Shown in pieces: positions 45,858 through 53,606 of a DNA stretch of 64,000 nt. The DNA comes from JAWPMT01 sp965229785 (GTDB lineage Bacteria > Bacteroidota > Bacteroidia > Cytophagales > Cyclobacteriaceae). Within the stretch, counting starts at the first letter, position 1; each line of letters opens with the position of its first letter. A model generated the notes under the pieces. The model ran no database searches, had not been told where the DNA came from, and was given only the letters and a program-made list of their open reading frames with translations. The position numbers and the translations under genes are program-made. The stretch is taken from positions 4,960,001-5,024,000 of the forward strand of contig CBDDJS010000001.1 of NCBI GenBank assembly GCA_965229785.1, read 5' to 3'.

Positions 45858-47300
45858 TTATTCATCTAATCCTGGCAAAACAAATTGATCCAATATGCTG
45901 GGCTCTTTCATAAGTGCCTCGATCTCATCACTCTTGCGAGGCGCACGGTCAGAAAGCAGTTCATAACCATCTGCTGTGATCAATATGTCATCCTCAATTC
46001 TTACGGCAATTCCCCACCATTTTTTTGCGCACTCACTTCCTTCAGGAATGTAAATCCCCGGCTCGATAGTGATCACCATGTTTTCTTCCATCCTATCGTA
46101 GTTTCCTTTGTCGTGCACGTCCAATCCGATGTGATGTGACAAGCCATGAGGATAATACAAATGGTTCTCGTTTGGACTGGCAATGATTCCTAACTCGGCC
46201 AAACCTTCATTGATTATGTCTTTTGATAAGGCCGTCACCTCCTGGAAAGAAGCTCCTGGCTTACATCGTCTGATGGCTTCATCCTGGGATTTATATACCA
46301 GGTCATAAATGAGTTTTTGCTCTTTGGAGAATTTTCCACTAACTGGAATAGTACGCGTCACATCAGCCGTATAGCCATGATATTCCGCACCCAAGTCCAT
46401 TAAAATCAACTCATCATTAGTGATAGCAGGCTTATAGTTCTCTACATAATGAAGGATACAACCGTTGTGACCAGCCCCGACAATGGAGGGATATCCTTCA
46501 TATTCTGCACCATACTTCTTAAAAACAAATTCATGAATGCCCTGCACTTCCCGCTCGCCCATGCCAGGTTTCATCGCTTTCATCACCTCTACCTGGCCGA
46601 CGGTTGAAATGCTTACGGCTTTTCTTATTAAATCCAGCTCTTCAGGTGTTTTAATACCCCGCAGGTCTTTCATGATCTGGTCCAGCGCCCTGGTATCGAG
46701 GTTAGTCACCGTTCCTTCAATATCCAGAGAAGATTCGGTTGGATAACTGGCCTTTTCTTTAAACCAGGAAATCAAATCGAATAGATCACCTTCCGTCCGG
46801 GTATCCCTGACATCATTTTGAAAATCATAGAAAAGTACTTTGTCAAACTCTGAAAAGTCGATGTTGTAATCTTTAAAAGTGTTGTTCACATAAACGTTCT
46901 TGATCTTCAATCTGGACTTAACTCCCTCAACGCCCAATCGTCGGCCATTCCACATTTCCATGAATTCATTTCGAGGCTGGACAAAAAGGATTTCATCGTA
47001 TTTCCCGTTTGGCCCTTCCTGTTTATCCTTGAAGATCAACAACACACCATGGGGCTCTCTGTATCCGGTGAGGTAATAGTAGTTTGGATCCTGGTGATAG
47101 ACATAGTCCACATCGTTGGCACGATTTCGGACTGGATTTGCAAAAATGACTGAAACGGAATTAGCAGGCATTTTCTGCCTGACCAAATCTCTTCGTTCTT
47201 TGTGAAAGTCGGTGCTTAAAAAATCGTCGGGCTCGTCCTGAGCGAATGCCAGAACGGGGAGCATTAACATAAGCAGCAGGATGCTGTTGTACTGTCGCAT
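45858..47300 (-). CDS. Xaa-Pro aminopeptidase (M24B), exported
   Basis: 480 residues from the ATG at 47300 (a TTG 6 bases earlier is less likely). A signal peptide (MRQYNSILLLMLMLPVLAFAQ) is followed by the aminopeptidase P N-terminal domain (about 25-190) and a pita-bread catalytic domain. The five metal ligands are seen: Asp in LMDLGAEYHG, Asp in TADVTRTIP, His in YPHGLSHHIGLDVHD, Glu in TIEPGIYIP and Glu in VRIEDDIL. It removes N-terminal residues ahead of proline in the periplasm. It lies between rpmB and rpmG, an unusual location. Confidence 0.94.
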   Translation of the reverse strand: MRQYNSILLLMLMLPVLAFAQDEPDDFLSTDFHKERRDLVRQKMPANSVSVIFANPVRNRANDVDYVYHQDPNYYYLTGYREPHGVLLIFKDKQEGPNGKYDEILFVQPRNEFMEMWNGRRLGVEGVKSRLKIKNVYVNNTFKDYNIDFSEFDKVLFYDFQNDVRDTRTEGDLFDLISWFKEKASYPTESSLDIEGTVTNLDTRALDQIMKDLRGIKTPEELDLIRKAVSISTVGQVEVMKAMKPGMGEREVQGIHEFVFKKYGAEYEGYPSIVGAGHNGCILHYVENYKPAITNDELILMDLGAEYHGYTADVTRTIPVSGKFSKEQKLIYDLVYKSQDEAIRRCKPGASFQEVTALSKDIINEGLAELGIIASPNENHLYYPHGLSHHIGLDVHDKGNYDRMEENMVITIEPGIYIPEGSECAKKWWGIAVRIEDDILITADGYELLSDRAPRKSDEIEALMKEPSILDQFVLPGLDE

Positions 47301-47436
47301 GATCAACTAGGTTTTGTCTACCACGATATTAATCAATACCGGAATAAACCACGATACCTATTATCCAGATGGCATCGATCTGTCGCTAAATGGGAATATC
47401 GGGAAAACGGATCAAACCCAGGACTTATGGCGTAAT
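47301..47436. other. Intergenic region before the tandem repeat
   Basis: No ORF of coding character. It leads into the repeat array described next. Confidence 0.4.
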
Positions 47437-47820
47437 GATAGTATTCTAATGATCCACAGTTAATTGAGTTAATGAGTTATTAAGTTGCCCACGCCATGGG
47501 ATCAATCGGAGAATCTGTAGATTAAATAGATTTATGAATGACCCACAAGAGACTAAGTTATTATGTTACTAGACCCCCATTCATAATAATAGCTTCGCCC
47601 CGATCTGGTGATCGGTTTGGGGATCAAGCGCAAAACTGTGGAGTGATTATAGTATTCTAAGTTAATTGAGTTAATGAGTTATTAAGTTATCCACCCCCTG
47701 GGATCAATCGAAGAACCTGTAGATTAAATGGATTTATGGATGACCCACAAAAGGCTAAGTTATTATACTACTTGGGCTCCCATTCATAATAATAGCCTTA
47801 CAACGACTGGTGATCGGTTT
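47437..47820. repeat. Two diverged tandem copies of a roughly 180-base non-coding unit
   Basis: Unit 1 is about 47437-47618 and unit 2 about 47647-47820. Both run from a TAGTATTCTA word through GTTAATTGAGTTAATGAGTT (same 22-mer at 47460-47481 and 47662-47683), GGGATCAATCG, GTAGATTAAAT, GACCCACAA, CATTCATAATAATAGC and GGTGATCGGTTT. They have drifted by substitutions and small gaps and code for nothing evident. Confidence 0.8.
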
Positions 47821-47909
47821 CGACACTAAAATGACGATACATCCAATTGCTGGAAGGAGCAAAACATAAAATGGTGAAATGCTAGACTTCTGAAGAATAG
47901 ACATAAAAA

Positions 47910-47930
47910 AAGCCCTCAACTGGAGGGCTT
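47910..47930 (-). terminator. Terminator of rpmB
   Basis: On the minus strand AAGCCCTC / GAGGGCTT with a five-base loop, then a T-run. It lies 23 bases past the rpmB stop, so rpmB is transcribed alone. Confidence 0.88.
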
Positions 47931-47953
47931 TGTATATTTCTTTCTAAGGTCTG

Positions 47954-48193
47954 TTAAACCAAAGTATTTCCGTTTGCTCTTGCTTTCTTCAAGACAGAGG
48001 TGATACCATTCTTATTGATGGTTCTTAACACCTGCGTAGAAACTTTCAAAGTGACCCATTTGTCCTCTTCTGGAATATAGAATCTCTTTGTTTGAAGATT
48101 TGGATAAAATCTTCGCTTCGTCTTGTTGTTTGCGTGAGAAACGTTGTTCCCTACTCTTGGTCTCTTACCTGAAATCTGACAAACTTTTGACAT
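47954..48193 (-). CDS. rpmB: 50S ribosomal protein L28
   Basis: 79 residues, the standard L28 length, with MSKVCQISGKRPRVGNNVSH, NNKTKRRFYPNLQTKRFYI and VLRTINKNGI. It has its own promoter and terminator and so forms a one-gene unit. In most Bacteroidota rpmB is directly followed by rpmG; here they lie 2.2 kb apart with an aminopeptidase gene and a repeat array in between. Its leader starts with a sequence shared with the tRNA-Arg leader (see findings). Confidence 0.97.
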   Translation of the reverse strand: MSKVCQISGKRPRVGNNVSHANNKTKRRFYPNLQTKRFYIPEEDKWVTLKVSTQVLRTINKNGITSVLKKARANGNTLV

Positions 48194-48208
48194 GGCTCAA
48201 ATGGTCTT

Positions 48209-48231
48209 TTGAAAAACGGAGTGCAAATATC
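48209..48231 (-). promoter_or_regulatory. Promoter and start region of rpmB
   Basis: On the minus strand GATATTTG (near TAnnTTTG) followed by CACTCCGTTTTTCAA. The 19 bases 48209-48227 match those upstream of tRNA-Arg (52787-52805) at 18 positions, which suggests a growth-related promoter type with a conserved initial transcribed region. Confidence 0.6.
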
Positions 48232-48387
48232 GTAAAAATCCAGTGAAAGACAAGTGAAGGTCTGTATTTTACAAAAGAAATGATACTGGAAGCCCAAAAA
48301 GTCAGCGATTCAAATCTATTTGCCAGATAAAAATCACTGGAACACAATTAAATGGCAATTTTCGGAACGTCAAAGGACATAATGAGG

Positions 48388-48987
48388 TCAGCCAGGAAAT
48401 TGGTCCGATTCCATTATTTCTTTGATCTGATCGGTGTGCCGCTGCACATGGCCAGAGAGGAATAAAATGGCCTGACAAGCATCAATCGTCCCGAAAGGCA
48501 GCGTACAATAGCGGTTTCGAAGATCTTCATCCGTCTTCTTAACGAAAGTGAGATTTTCCTTGCGACGTTCTTTAAACGCATTGACACTCCCTGAATAATC
48601 ACCAAATCTTTCTTGGGGCTCAAATTCAGGACGCGTTTGAACTTTCTGCTCACGTGAAGTAATTAACGCTAAGATTTGCTCATCAGTCATTTGAACTTCT
48701 GATCTTCTGGATGCATCAGGCTCTGCCTGAAGCGCTGCAGCCACCATGCCAAAAATATTCTTCTCGGAAATGGCGATGTGTTCAACGCATTCAGCAATGG
48801 ACCAGGAATCTTCGGTGACTCTATAGTTCAATTGCTCCGATGTTAGGCCTTTGATGGTCGTAAATAATTCATTTTGTGTTTGCTTGAGATGATTCACCAG
48901 TTTAGCACGATCATCTTTGCTCAACTCCTGCGCAAATACATAAGAAGCACAAGAGAACAGCATGAATAGGATTAGTGATTTCTTCAT
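48388..48987 (-). CDS. Exported DinB-family protein
   Basis: 199 residues with a signal peptide (MKKSLILFMLFSCASYVFAQ). The rest has the DinB four-helix pattern with histidines in IAECVEHIAISEKNIF and FLSGHVQRHTDQI, the expected metal site. Secreted DinB proteins of this form are common in Bacteroidota, with no known substrate. It is unrelated in detail to the cytoplasmic DinB protein at 19943. Single-gene unit. Confidence 0.85.
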   Translation of the reverse strand: MKKSLILFMLFSCASYVFAQELSKDDRAKLVNHLKQTQNELFTTIKGLTSEQLNYRVTEDSWSIAECVEHIAISEKNIFGMVAAALQAEPDASRRSEVQMTDEQILALITSREQKVQTRPEFEPQERFGDYSGSVNAFKERRKENLTFVKKTDEDLRNRYCTLPFGTIDACQAILFLSGHVQRHTDQIKEIMESDQFPG

Positions 48988-49093
48988 GATTGTTAGAATT
49001 ATGATCTATTTCTCTGGTGACGAGTAACCCCAGGCCGATAGGACATTGGGGCTGAAAAAAGTTTTGAATTTTTTTTGGTTAGGTTTCAGAAAC

Positions 49094-49639
49094 TCAGAGA
49101 TCGGAAGCCAATTGGAAGATATCGCGGTAATTTCTTCCCAGACCATCGTAATCCAGACCGAACCCGATGACAAAATCATCCGGGATATCAAAACAACGAT
49201 ATGTCAAGGGAACATGAAATTGCATCGCATCAGGCTTCGATAGCAAGGTGGCAATGTTTATACTTATCGGATTCATTTCCTGCAGAATGGGGAGAAACTT
49301 ATGAAGGGTTCGACCTGAGTCAACAATATCCTCTAAAATGATGACATCTTTGTCTTTTACGATTTCAGGATCCAATCCGGAAACCTGAACATTCCCGGTA
49401 CTTTTCATGCCCTGATATGATTTTATGTTCACAAATCCCAGGTGACAGGGCCCTTTATATCGACCAACGAGTTCGGAACCAAACATAAAAGCGCCTTTCA
49501 AAACAATCAGAAACAAAGGCTCGGTGTGTTGATAATCCTCGTTGATCTGTTTGGCAATGGCGTCAATCTTGGTGAGGATCTCCTTTTCTTCGATGAAAAC
49601 CTTAAATGCTTTATCGTGCAGGTGTACTCTTTCAGGCAT
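49094..49639 (-). CDS. hpt: Hypoxanthine phosphoribosyltransferase
   Basis: 181 residues, the usual length. It makes IMP or GMP from hypoxanthine or guanine and PRPP in purine salvage. The PRPP-binding loop is VIILEDIVDSGRTL near 100-113; the N-terminal LIVLKGAFMFGSELV and later YRCFDIPDDFVIGFGLDY carry family positions, the latter contacting the purine. It has no operon partner. With purEK, purH and hpt all in the window, both synthesis and salvage of purines are represented. Confidence 0.94.
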   Translation of the reverse strand: MPERVHLHDKAFKVFIEEKEILTKIDAIAKQINEDYQHTEPLFLIVLKGAFMFGSELVGRYKGPCHLGFVNIKSYQGMKSTGNVQVSGLDPEIVKDKDVIILEDIVDSGRTLHKFLPILQEMNPISINIATLLSKPDAMQFHVPLTYRCFDIPDDFVIGFGLDYDGLGRNYRDIFQLASDL

Positions 49640-49821
49640 GGGCTTAAATAAGCGCCCTAAGATAGTTTACCCTGGTAAGTAAATCTCTGCGTTTAACCAC
49701 CAATCATAGAATTTTAGCTGCTTATCGAGAAATTCTGTCAAACCGTCAACTTTGTTAATAGAAATTCACTGATTTTAAGTTAATTTTCAGGAAGCCATTT
49801 GACAATAGTTTAGACAAAAAT

Positions 49822-50067
49822 ATGACAGCTTCACTTCAAACCGAACATTTGAAGCGGATCTCAGCTGATGTAAACTCATCCATGGTTTCTCACCTGGAAT
49901 ATTCGAAAGACGAATGTAAGATGAGTATTAAATTCATAAGAGGCCGTCACAAAGGCAAAACACGTGAATACGACAATGTGATGCCTCAGGAATTTTTTGA
50001 TCTGCTGAATGCACCCTCACTGGGGAAAGCCGTGATCCACTTTCTGGAAAGCAGAAAGTCCGTCTGA
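49822..50067 (+). CDS. KTSC-like small protein
   Basis: 81 residues. NSSMVSHLEYSKDECKMSIKF, YDNVMPQEFFDLLNAPSLGKAVIHF follows the KTSC domain plan: an SSxI/V start, a Y-D strand, then the yrYxxVP and A-S-x-G ending. KTSC domains are small RNA-binding-like modules of unknown role. Given the good fit and start context I treat it as a real gene. It stands alone upstream of the amidohydrolase gene, which has its own start 84 bases later. Confidence 0.65.
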   Translation: MTASLQTEHLKRISADVNSSMVSHLEYSKDECKMSIKFIRGRHKGKTREYDNVMPQEFFDLLNAPSLGKAVIHFLESRKSV

Positions 50068-50150
50068 CAGCCTTATTCTCTTTTCACGAAATTCTCATTG
50101 CGGGTTGCCATGGGGGTGGGTACTTTTGGTGAACATAACCTAGTACCCAT

Positions 50151-51275
50151 ATGAAACATAAGTTCAGCCTTTTATTTCTCGTTTCTACTTTTGCGCTTGC
50201 AACATTGGCTCAAGAAACGCCAACCATGGATTTCGAGGAATATGATCCCATATCCACGCTGGTTGTTCCGGAAAATCCGGTTAAAAAAGCCAAATTCCCT
50301 TTCATCGATGTACATAGTCACCAGTGGAATGTAACTGTGGACAGGGTCGCCACGCTGGTCAAAGAAATGGACGAAATCAATATGCAGGTTATGGTAAACC
50401 TCAGTGGCCGTGGATTTGATCGGGCTGCCGGCGATATTGGGTCACAAGCCTATCTGAATGGCATGGTAAATCGTTTCAATGGAGAAGCGCCAGGCAGGTT
50501 TATCGTTTTCACGAATGTCTCCTGGAAAAATGTTGGCGCCGAGGGATGGGCCGACGAAGCTGTGCGTCAGCTTGAAGAAGATGTAAAGAATGGCGCCAAT
50601 GGACTGAAGGTCTACAAGAGTCTGGGATTAAGAAATAACGATATTAACGGCAACAGGATTGCTATTGACGACCCAAGACTCGACCCGGTCTGGGCAAAGT
50701 GTGGTGAACTGGGAATTCCGGTATTGATCCATGCGGCTGATCCTAAAACTTTCTGGGATCCTCATGACGAGAAAAACGAGCGTTGGCTAGAGTTGAAATT
50801 ACGCCCCGGAAGAAAAAGAGAAGCGGATGATCCGGCTCCCTTCGAACAGATCATTGCAGAGCAACATCACGTTTTTGAAAAGCATCCTAACACAACTTTT
50901 ATCAATGCGCATATGGGTTGGATGGCCAATGATCTGGAAAAATTAAGCAGACATCTGGATCGTTTTCCCAATGTGAATGTAGGTATCGGGGCAGTAATTG
51001 CAGAACTGGGACGTCAACCACGTATGGGCCGCAAATTCTTCGTTGAATATCAGGATCGCATACTCTTTGCGAAAGATGCTTATAATAAGGAGGAATTCTG
51101 GACTTATTTCCGTGTGTTAGAAACAGAAGATGAGTATTTCCCCTACTATAAGAAATATCACGCTTTTTGGAGAATGTATGGACTGGGACTACCTGACGAG
51201 GTGTTGAAAAAGGTCTACTACAAAAACGCAATCCGAATCATACCGAATATTGACAAGTCCGGTTTTCCGGATTGA
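50151..51275 (+). CDS. Exported amidohydrolase-family protein
   Basis: 374 residues. A signal peptide (MKHKFSLLFLVSTFALATLAQ) leads to a TIM-barrel amidohydrolase (Amidohydro_2 type). The metal-site pattern reads FIDVHSHQWN (HxH), KVYKSLG, LIHAADP, FINAHMGW and LFAKDAYNKEEFW with the late Asp. This group includes decarboxylases and lactone or amide hydrolases. The substrate is not evident and there is no pathway context. A hairpin at 51285-51311 follows the stop codon. Confidence 0.85.
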   Translation: MKHKFSLLFLVSTFALATLAQETPTMDFEEYDPISTLVVPENPVKKAKFPFIDVHSHQWNVTVDRVATLVKEMDEINMQVMVNLSGRGFDRAAGDIGSQAYLNGMVNRFNGEAPGRFIVFTNVSWKNVGAEGWADEAVRQLEEDVKNGANGLKVYKSLGLRNNDINGNRIAIDDPRLDPVWAKCGELGIPVLIHAADPKTFWDPHDEKNERWLELKLRPGRKREADDPAPFEQIIAEQHHVFEKHPNTTFINAHMGWMANDLEKLSRHLDRFPNVNVGIGAVIAELGRQPRMGRKFFVEYQDRILFAKDAYNKEEFWTYFRVLETEDEYFPYYKKYHAFWRMYGLGLPDEVLKKVYYKNAIRIIPNIDKSGFPD

Positions 51276-51284
51276 TTGCATTAA

Positions 51285-51311
51285 GTCACCCTGAGATTCA
51301 CAAAGGGTGAC
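51285..51311. terminator. Hairpin between convergent amidohydrolase and msrA genes
   Basis: Eight-pair stem GTCACCCT / AGGGTGAC with an 11-base loop, 10 bases past the amidohydrolase stop. It belongs to the same word family as the repeat at 39790-39833, so it may be an intergenic repeat doubling as a two-way terminator. Confidence 0.55.
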
Positions 51312-51323
51312 CACTTTCCGTAC

Positions 51324-51977
51324 TTAGTGTGCCTCTTCCTTCAATAACTCAGGAAACTTGGCCTTGAATCGATTTAACCTTGGCACAGAGACACTTCTCA
51401 CATAAGGTTGATTAGGGTGAAGTGTTTCGTATTCCTGATGGTAATCTTCAGCCACATAGAATATCTCAAAGGGAACTACTTCTGTGACGATCGGATTAGC
51501 AAAAGCCCTGGAAGCTGTTAAATCAGCAATCGCTTTCTCAGCAATCGCTTTTTCTTCAGCATTGAGATAATAGATCATAGATCGGTATTGGGGTCCTCGA
51601 TCAGGCCCTTGTCGATTTGGCGTTGTTGGATCATGTGATCCAAAAAACACTTTAACCAATGTTTCATAAGAAACCACATTGGGATCATAGTAGACTTCCA
51701 CGGCTTCCGCATGCCGCGTTCTGCCTGAGCTCACCAAACGATAACTTGGGTTTTTGATCACCCCTCCGGAGTAGCCTGAGATAGCTTCCTCTACCCCTCG
51801 GACTGATTGAAAGATGGCCTCCACGCACCAAAAGCATCCACTTGCGAAGTAGGCTTTGGAATAGCCTTCTAATTCTTCAGCGGTCTTTGGCTGCTGAGCC
51901 GTTCCAGGATTTGAACAAGCCATCATAAATGCCAGGGCAAAAGTGGCGGAGAAGAATAGAGACTTAGAAACACGCAT
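51324..51977 (-). CDS. msrA: Peptide methionine sulfoxide reductase MsrA, exported
   Basis: 217 residues from the ATG at 51977. An N-terminal hydrophobic signal ends ALAFMMAC and may be a weak lipobox (Cys21). The catalytic domain starts AYFASGCFWCVEAIFQSVRG with Cys48 as the active site, then EAISGYSGG, HAEAVEVYYDP, FFGSHDPTTPNRQGPDRGPQ and YHQEYETLHPNQPY. It reduces methionine-S-sulfoxide in proteins. Export to the envelope would protect periplasmic or surface proteins from oxidants. Confidence 0.95.
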   Translation of the reverse strand: MRVSKSLFFSATFALAFMMACSNPGTAQQPKTAEELEGYSKAYFASGCFWCVEAIFQSVRGVEEAISGYSGGVIKNPSYRLVSSGRTRHAEAVEVYYDPNVVSYETLVKVFFGSHDPTTPNRQGPDRGPQYRSMIYYLNAEEKAIAEKAIADLTASRAFANPIVTEVVPFEIFYVAEDYHQEYETLHPNQPYVRSVSVPRLNRFKAKFPELLKEEAH

Positions 51978-52469
51978 CGTCAATTAATTTTTTTTCAAGT
52001 GTACGGAAGAAGTGGCTACAAGGTGGACAAACTTCCCCCAGAATAGTTGATTTAACAACTGGCGGACAGTTTTGATTGTTCGGTCCGATCAATTCTAAAG
52101 CTACTCCTTTCAATTGGTGCTCCTTTGATCCTTAGTGAATTGGTTAATCTGTCATGGAGCTTTTCTACTCGTAAAAAAATTAGCGTTACGCTCTAGAGAA
52201 CGATTTTGAAGCTGAATATGGATTGTATTCAACACCAGAGCCATCCTTAAATAGTGAAAATTTCATTTTAGCGTTATTATGTTACCCCGTTAGATTATCC
52301 GCACATTGTGGTTCACCAGAACCAAGAAATTACCCTTTCAAATACAGAAAAACGGAATAACTGATTAACTCAATCACTTTTGGATCAATGGAGAAATTAT
52401 ATTCCTCCCCAGATTTACCGCTTGATCCCAACCTGAATTGCAGGATTGACTTAGTTGTCATAAAATGAG
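51978..52469. other. 490-base non-coding region
   Basis: No ORF of coding character. It includes a piece at 52356-52377 whose reverse complement matches the core 22-mer of the 47.4-kb tandem repeat at 18 of 22 positions. Probably decayed sequence. Confidence 0.5.
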
Positions 52470-52495
52470 AAATCCACCCTTTTCAAGGTGGATTT
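52470..52495 (-). terminator. Hairpin beside the tRNA remnant
   Basis: Nine-pair stem AAATCCACC / GGTGGATTT with an eight-base loop, directly abutting the duplicated tRNA 3' end in the same relative position as the true terminator beside tRNA-Arg. Confidence 0.55.
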
Positions 52496-52513
52496 AGTGA
52501 ACCCGGCAGGATT
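52494..52513 (-). pseudogene. Remnant of a tRNA-Arg 3' end
   Basis: Twenty bases identical to 52662-52681, i.e. the acceptor 3' arm and part of the T arm of tRNA-Arg. The rest of the T arm is replaced by a different small hairpin (GGATTGC / GCAATCC) and no tRNA can form. See findings. Confidence 0.7.
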
Positions 52514-52628
52514 GCGTTAAAGCAATCCTTGGTGGTTCCTAATTTCGATAGTAAAGCACACAATCTCTGATTGCTGTCTTTTTCCTTTATTCGCTTCACT
52601 GAATAAATTCGATAAGCCATAAAAAGAA

Positions 52629-52655
52629 AAAGCCTTTCGCTAAGCGAAAGGCTTT
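52629..52655 (-). terminator. Terminator of tRNA-Arg
   Basis: Twelve-pair stem AAAGCCTTTCGC / GCGAAAGGCTTT with a TAA loop, followed by a T-rich run on the minus strand, about 10 bases past the tRNA 3' end. Confidence 0.9.
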
Positions 52656-52665
52656 ACTCTCTTAG

Positions 52666-52739
52666 TGAACCCGGCAGGATTCAAACCTGCAACCTCCAGA
52701 GCCGTAATCTGGTGCACTATTCAGTTATGCTACGGGTCC
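52666..52739 (-). tRNA. tRNA-Arg (anticodon ACG)
   Basis: 74 bases, clover-leaf by eye: acceptor GGACCCG / CGGGTTC with one G-T pair; anticodon stem CCAGA / TCTGG with loop TTACGGC, giving anticodon ACG; T arm GCAGG / CCTGC with loop TTTGAAT; discriminator A. CCA is not encoded. ACG reads CGU (and, after A-to-I editing, CGC and CGA), so TadA-type deamination is expected. A promoter lies upstream and a strong terminator follows. Confidence 0.95.
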
Positions 52740-52786
52740 TAATGTTAAATTTTCCCAAAAAGAGAATCCGCTTTTGAACGTGTTCG

Positions 52787-52809
52787 TTGTAAAACGGAGT
52801 GCAAAAGTA
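52787..52809 (-). promoter_or_regulatory. Promoter and start region of tRNA-Arg
   Basis: On the minus strand TACTTTTG (TAnnTTTG), followed by CACTCCGTTTTACAA. The same start region occurs upstream of rpmB. Confidence 0.7.
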
Positions 52810-52859
52810 ATAATTTGTTAAATAAATTGACGTTAAAGAGCAGGTTTTAAAATTGACTC

Positions 52860-52867
52860 TATCTTTG
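52860..52867 (+). promoter_or_regulatory. -7 element of the OM barrel gene
   Basis: TATCTTTG, the TAnnTTTG form, 24 bases before the preferred ATG at 52891. Confidence 0.5.
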
Positions 52868-52890
52868 ACGCTTCAAATTTGAATATGACG

Positions 52891-53595
52891 ATGAACAAAA
52901 TCATTGGGACGGGCTTGTGCTTGTTTTTAGCTTTCTTTTCAGTAGCTCAGGGTAGTGGCGAGAGTCGATATGCGCAACCAGAATTGCCAGGTAGCATCAT
53001 GATCGATATTGGGATGAACTCCATGCAAGGCGCCCCTAACTTGATGGACATCAATGTATTCAACTCGCGCTCTGTTGGCCTCTATTATAGCCGAACCTTC
53101 AAAATGGGTGACCGCTTCACTTTCGTTCCTGCCATAGGAATTACTGCTGAAAAGTGGAGATTCGACAATCCTTCAAATTTTCAGTTGGATAGCGATAACG
53201 CAATTGTGTTCGACACCTTAGAAAATCGGGGACCGTTACGAACCAACAAGCTGGCCATTAATTACCTCGATCTTCCTTTTGAAATCAGATTCTACCCCTG
53301 GAAAACCGTAGGCGGAGAAGGGTTATTTGTTGGAATTGGTGGTATAGTTGGTACCAGGATCGAATCTCACACGAAAATCAAATATGATGCTGATCAAGTG
53401 AGAAGAACGGAAAAAGTCCGTGATACTTTCGGTCTAGAACGTTTCAGATTTGGTGTTCAGGGAAGAATTGGCCTTAATGGCATTCACCTTTTTGCTAAAT
53501 ATTACCTGACGGATATCTTTGAATCAGGCGCTGCGCCGGGTGGAACTGCCACGCCAAGTCAACTTACCTTCGGTCTCAATATATCTGGATTCTAG
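52891..53595 (+). CDS. Outer-membrane beta-barrel protein (PorT/OmpW-like)
   Basis: 234 residues from the ATG at 52891; an ATG two codons earlier is also possible. The signal peptide is MNKIIGTGLCLFLAFFSVAQ. The mature part alternates hydrophobic strands (GSIMIDIGMNSM, VGLYYSRTFKMG, TFVPAIGITAEKWRF, YLDLPFEIRFYPWK, GLFVGIGGIVGTRI) and ends QLTFGLNISGF with the terminal Phe of outer-membrane barrels. The family is one of several 8-stranded barrels of Bacteroidota; PorT, a gliding/T9SS barrel, is among the possibilities but is not shown. Convergent with the PAP2-like gene. Confidence 0.8.
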   Translation: MNKIIGTGLCLFLAFFSVAQGSGESRYAQPELPGSIMIDIGMNSMQGAPNLMDINVFNSRSVGLYYSRTFKMGDRFTFVPAIGITAEKWRFDNPSNFQLDSDNAIVFDTLENRGPLRTNKLAINYLDLPFEIRFYPWKTVGGEGLFVGIGGIVGTRIESHTKIKYDADQVRRTEKVRDTFGLERFRFGVQGRIGLNGIHLFAKYYLTDIFESGAAPGGTATPSQLTFGLNISGF

Positions 53596-53606
53596 CCTTT
53601 CGGCGT

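Noticed and set aside
47307..47953. CRISPR array at the 47.4-kb tandem repeat
   Set aside because: Only two units of about 180 bases with no short repeat-spacer structure.
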